DNA from: Sporobacter sp963675425
GTDB lineage: Bacteria; Bacillota; Clostridia; Oscillospirales; Oscillospiraceae
DNA: 64,000 nucleotides
Direction: 5' to 3'
Assembly (NCBI GenBank): GCA_963675425.1
Contig: OY776214.1
Location: forward strand, 4,526,001-4,590,000
Of the stretch, positions 61,015-64,000 are shown one piece after another. The number at the start of each line of letters is the position of its first letter. Position 1 is the stretch's first letter. The position numbers were made by a program, and so were the translations under genes. The notes beneath the pieces were generated by a model. That model was not told the origin of the DNA, ran no database searches, and saw only the letters and a program-made list of their open reading frames with translations.

Positions 61015-61653
61015 TTACTTGTCTTTTGCGACCTTCATGTAATAGCCAAGCGCCATCAGGCTGTCGCTTAAATGAATACTCTCAACGGCCACGTCGTCCG
61101 GCACCGTCAGCTTGACGGAGGTAAAATTCCAGATGCCTTTGATGCCGAGCTCTGTAACGAGGTCCGCAACCTCCTTGGCGTATGTGCGCGGCACGGTGAT
61201 GACGGCGATGTCAACCTCGTTTTCGCCGAGAAATTCGGCGATCCGGTTGACGTGCATAACCTCGACATCCCGGATATCCTGCCCGATGAGATGCGGGTTG
61301 ATATCAAAAATGCCGACAACACTGTATCCATCCTTTTCAAAGGCCGAATGTCTGGCTAGCGCCTGACCGAGATGGCCGGCGCCGATAATGATCATGGTAT
61401 GGCGCGTATCAAGCCCAAGGATATTGCCGATTTCCTGACGCAGCTGATCTACATCATACCCGTATCCCTGAAGGCCGAAGCTGCCAAAGTTAAAGAAATC
61501 CTGTCTAACCTGTGAGGAGGTGATGCCCATTTTTTTCCCGAGGTCCGTTGAGGAAACACGACTGATGCCCATTTGATGTAAATTCGTTAAAAATCGATAA
61601 TACACCGGAAGCCGCTTAATAACGATATCGGGTATTTTTTTGCCCTGTTCCAT
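61015..61653 (-). CDS. rex: Redox-sensing transcriptional repressor Rex
   Basis: Senses the NADH/NAD+ ratio and represses fermentation and hydrogen genes. The 212 residues carry a winged-helix N terminus (VIKRLPVYYRFLTNLHQMGISRVSSTDLGKKMGITSSQVRQDF) and a Rossmann domain with IIGAGHLGQALARH. Length and motifs match the family. GAGGAG lies before the ATG. It is monocistronic and convergent with the DUF3887 gene. Confidence 0.96.
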   Translation of the reverse strand: MEQGKKIPDIVIKRLPVYYRFLTNLHQMGISRVSSTDLGKKMGITSSQVRQDFFNFGSFGLQGYGYDVDQLRQEIGNILGLDTRHTMIIIGAGHLGQALARHSAFEKDGYSVVGIFDINPHLIGQDIRDVEVMHVNRIAEFLGENEVDIAVITVPRTYAKEVADLVTELGIKGIWNFTSVKLTVPDDVAVESIHLSDSLMALGYYMKVAKDK

Positions 61654-61715
61654 ATCCTACTCCTCAGTTATCTTATTCCTATTAGCATATCATAATATCG
61701 ACTGTTTTGTCAATT

Positions 61716-62609
61716 TCAACGTATGGCTTTATTATCCGCTGCCGGCACCTGAAAATACGGCTTTAAAGCCCGCCAGGCACCCTTAAACGCGGGAGCTGCC
61801 GTTTCACCCAGCCCGGCAAGACCTTCTTCAAGGCCTTTGAGGTTGAACCCTTCTTTTATAACGAGCCATTTCATAAACCGGGCCGACAGCGCATTTTCAG
61901 GACAGCCGTAAACGCATCTCATACATGTGGCACATTTATTACTGAAACAAGGTTTCCCATTTTCCATCGTAATATTGCCGGTGGGGCAGGCGTCAGCACA
62001 GACGGCACAGGCGATGCACCGCTCGTCAACCTCCATTTTTTTGCCAAAGAGTACCGCTCCTCTTTTTTCTATTTCGCCGAACGCCGATACGGCCCTGGCC
62101 GGTATACCCGGCTTAATCCGTCGCGTTACGCCGCTGACCAGCTCTCCCGCCATTATCTCGATTTTTTCCGGCAGTATTTTAATGAGCCTGAGGGCAATAT
62201 TATATGGCGTCGGCGTGATAGCATTGGACGGCATCACGAGCATGCCCTCGTAGACGACGCGGCAGTCCCGGTCCTCCAGAAGCCGTATGGCGCGCTGACG
62301 GCTGGCTCTGTTGACAGTGGCATCCCCGCCGCCTGTTACGCAGATGACGGCGGCAGCCGGCGCATTCAATTCCGCCCGGCTTTTCAGATACGCATAAACG
62401 GGCGCGGGCGCGCTGCCGGCATAGACCGGATACATCAGGACAAGCAGGTCTGCCTTTTCATCATCAAATGGCTGGCGGACATGCAGTTCATGCTCGAAAA
62501 CTGTCACACCGTGTCTGCGCAAAGCGCTCGCAAGATGGGCCGCGGCCATTTGAGTCCCGCCGGTCCCCGAGAAGAAAACAAGCCTAATTGTTCGGGCTGT
62601 ATAAGCCAT
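61716..62609 (-). CDS. EFR1-type flavodoxin/ferredoxin fusion
   Basis: A 297-residue cytoplasmic electron-transfer protein. The N-terminal half is a flavodoxin-like fold (LVFFSGTGGTQMAAAHLASAL and DLLVLMYPVYAGSAPAPVYAYL); the C-terminal part holds two [4Fe-4S] ferredoxin motifs, CIACAVCADACPTGN and CATCMRCVYGCPEN. This is the EFR1 family, common in Clostridia. The start at 62609 is preferred because GAGG is 8 bases upstream. It has its own transcript. Partners are unknown. Confidence 0.88.
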   Translation of the reverse strand: MAYTARTIRLVFFSGTGGTQMAAAHLASALRRHGVTVFEHELHVRQPFDDEKADLLVLMYPVYAGSAPAPVYAYLKSRAELNAPAAAVICVTGGGDATVNRASRQRAIRLLEDRDCRVVYEGMLVMPSNAITPTPYNIALRLIKILPEKIEIMAGELVSGVTRRIKPGIPARAVSAFGEIEKRGAVLFGKKMEVDERCIACAVCADACPTGNITMENGKPCFSNKCATCMRCVYGCPENALSARFMKWLVIKEGFNLKGLEEGLAGLGETAAPAFKGAWRALKPYFQVPAADNKAIR

Positions 62610-62758
62610 GAGCATCGCCTCGTCTATCAGTTATGTTTTTTCCAAATATTTCACCTGATAAAACTCTACCACAGACAAAGCAGACTGTAAAGCATGCCTT
62701 ATCGGCCCGATGGAAGAAAATATTTGTTAATAAATTGGAATTTATGTCGATTTAAGTC

Positions 62759-62787
62759 TTGTGAAACCAAGGTTATTATAATATAAT
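62759..62787 (+). promoter_or_regulatory. Promoter of the C-terminal membrane protein gene
   Basis: TTGTGA (62759-62764) and TATAAT (62782-62787) are 17 bases apart. The leader of about 105 bases holds a direct repeat of TTATGCCTGTAAA (about 62817-62842) and a possible stem of TTGCACA with TGTGCAA. Confidence 0.65.
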
Positions 62788-62899
62788 GTTGATTCGATAG
62801 CCTTCTTCGCACCCATTATGCCTGTAAATTATGCCTGTAAAATTTTGTCTTGCACATTAGAAGCATGAATTTAAGTTGTGCAATCTGTGAGGTGCCCCT

Positions 62900-64000
62900 A
62901 TGAAATCAATCATCAGAGCAATACTTACAGTCGTCCTTCTGGCCGTATTGACGTTTGGTTCTGCTCTGGCTATCGCACCGATTATCGATATGGCAGCCGT
63001 TACCGGCTCCGATTTAGACGTCAGCAGCTCGGCTGACGTCGCAGCCGATATGGCCAGCTATACGATTGATGAGCTGAACTTGACTCTCAGCATCCCCTCC
63101 GACCTGATCGTTTTTAAGCGCCCCATCGCACCCGACGACCCGAATTTAGAGTATTTTGCTTTAAAACAGGAGTGGTTAGACGGTTACTTCAAAGAGCACG
63201 GCATCTACCTCGACGCCATCTCTAAAAATGTAAACCATGAAATTTTAGTCTCCATGCAAACAAGTCCTGATATCGGGGAAATGAACGATTTCAGCACCGT
63301 TACAGACGATGAGCTGCAGTCGTTTATAGAACAGTATGCTGATTTATACGAGCGCAGCGACAGCACCTATCTCAGCTCCGAAATCTATAGGAACGCAGAC
63401 GAGGCTTACATTAAGAGCTATTCTGAGTATTATGATGACAATAAAACGGTATATGCCCTTAATTATTATACCATAACAGACGGCAAGGCCATCAATATTT
63501 TCCTATACTCATACGGCTTGCCGGTATCTCCCGAACAGGAAATCCTTATTAAAGCCACTGTCGACAGCGCGCAGCTGCCGAAAACGCCGGCGCCAATAGA
63601 GCCGTCACCCTCCCCGTCCGAGGCGGCAGCGTCACCCTCCCTTGTATCTCCGTCCCCGGCTTCGCCGGCTGTTTCTTCGTCACCAAGTGTGTCAGAGCCG
63701 ACTGTACCGGCCAACCCGAACACAGCCACCAACACGTCGTCTCAAGGGCCGAACCTTAATATCAAGCTCATTTTGTTTTACCTGGCTGTCACGCTGGCTG
63801 TTATGACGCTGCCGGTCGCCGTTTACCGGTATTTTATTCGGCGGTATCCCGTCACCAAAAAAGCATCCGTTATTATTTCGCTGGTCTATGGCACGATCTG
63901 CTGCATAGCGGCCGCTGTTTACAGTCACTTTACCGAACATTATTATCTCATTATCGGCGTTATCCTATGGAGCATCGTCAACTACTTTATTTTGTCAAGC
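62900..64000 (+). CDS. Membrane protein with Pro/Ser-rich linker (3' end outside window)
   Basis: An open frame of 367 codons from ATG 62900 (GAGG 8 bases upstream) runs off the end of the window. It begins with an uncleaved signal or membrane segment (MKSIIRAILTVVLLAVL...), then an extracytoplasmic domain with about 200 residues of mixed alpha/beta character (TIDELNLTLSIPSDLIVFKR, LNYYTITDGKAINIFLYSYG), then a Pro/Ser/Ala-rich linker at about residues 229-284, then three hydrophobic segments from about 289 on. I recognise no family. It stands alone. Confidence 0.8.
   Translation, partial: MKSIIRAILTVVLLAVLTFGSALAIAPIIDMAAVTGSDLDVSSSADVAADMASYTIDELNLTLSIPSDLIVFKRPIAPDDPNLEYFALKQEWLDGYFKEHGIYLDAISKNVNHEILVSMQTSPDIGEMNDFSTVTDDELQSFIEQYADLYERSDSTYLSSEIYRNADEAYIKSYSEYYDDNKTVYALNYYTITDGKAINIFLYSYGLPVSPEQEILIKATVDSAQLPKTPAPIEPSPSPSEAAASPSLVSPSPASPAVSSSPSVSEPTVPANPNTATNTSSQGPNLNIKLILFYLAVTLAVMTLPVAVYRYFIRRYPVTKKASVIISLVYGTICCIAAAVYSHFTEHYYLIIGVILWSIVNYFILSS

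Overview
The window looks like the chromosome of a strictly anaerobic Clostridia-type Firmicute, possibly Oscillospirales-like (an inference; there is no rRNA or marker gene here). Signs are an anaerobic (radical-SAM) sulfatase-maturating enzyme, a B12-type radical SAM protein, Rex, an EFR1-type flavodoxin/ferredoxin, a [NiFe] hydrogenase operon, phosphoketolase, strong Gram-positive ribosome binding sites, TTG/GTG starts, and lipoprotein signals. No phage, CRISPR array, tRNA or rRNA was seen. The only mobile DNA recognised is a decayed IS256-family remnant.

Layout. 1-9.8 kb: the 3' end of an old-yellow-enzyme-type flavoprotein, a large arylsulfatase, a TauE/SafE anion exporter, the sulfatase-maturating radical SAM enzyme, and a peptide/nickel-class ABC importer (B, C, fused D-F). 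Two decayed sulfatase fragments flank the importer/maturase block. 10.7-15.3 kb: a response regulator, histidine kinase and LanFEG/Bcr-like ABC exporter operon. 15.3-19.4 kb: an IS256 relic, an esterase/acyltransferase/DUF6320 trio, a 38-residue ORF with its own promoter and terminator, and a cold-shock protein. 19.7-23.8 kb: a promoter, a leader hairpin, a 34-residue Lys-rich ORF, a B12-binding radical SAM enzyme, a helical-barrel protein and a glycosyltransferase-like protein.

25-37.8 kb: a second peptide-class ABC importer with its binding lipoprotein, three enolase-superfamily (MR/MLE) paralogues, a GntR/FCD regulator, a C_GCAxxG_C_C-type protein and a DUF169 protein. A palindrome with core CTGTAWTACAG recurs at these promoters, usually just downstream of a near-consensus -10 box, so the region reads as one regulon, probably repressed by the GntR protein until an acid-sugar-like ligand is present. 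38.4-43 kb: a minus-strand hydrogenase operon (cytochrome b5-like protein, [NiFe] small and large subunits, maturation protease, a short HypA-like protein without the zinc site, and a two-ferredoxin [FeFe]-hydrogenase-like protein).

43.6-53.5 kb: acetyltransferases, a TetR-MATE efflux pair, a GIY-YIG protein, and a TetR / MMPL-RND / YhgE-like surface protein set. 53.9-64 kb: phosphoketolase, a membrane-anchored lipase, a YtrA-type GntR operon (membrane protein, YhfC-like protein, DUF3887 lipoprotein), Rex, the EFR1 protein and a membrane protein running off the end.

The parts most worth following are the hydrogenase operon with its unusual accessory set, the CTGTAWTACAG regulon, the small-peptide/B12 radical SAM cluster, and the sulfatase relics around the importer/maturase block.
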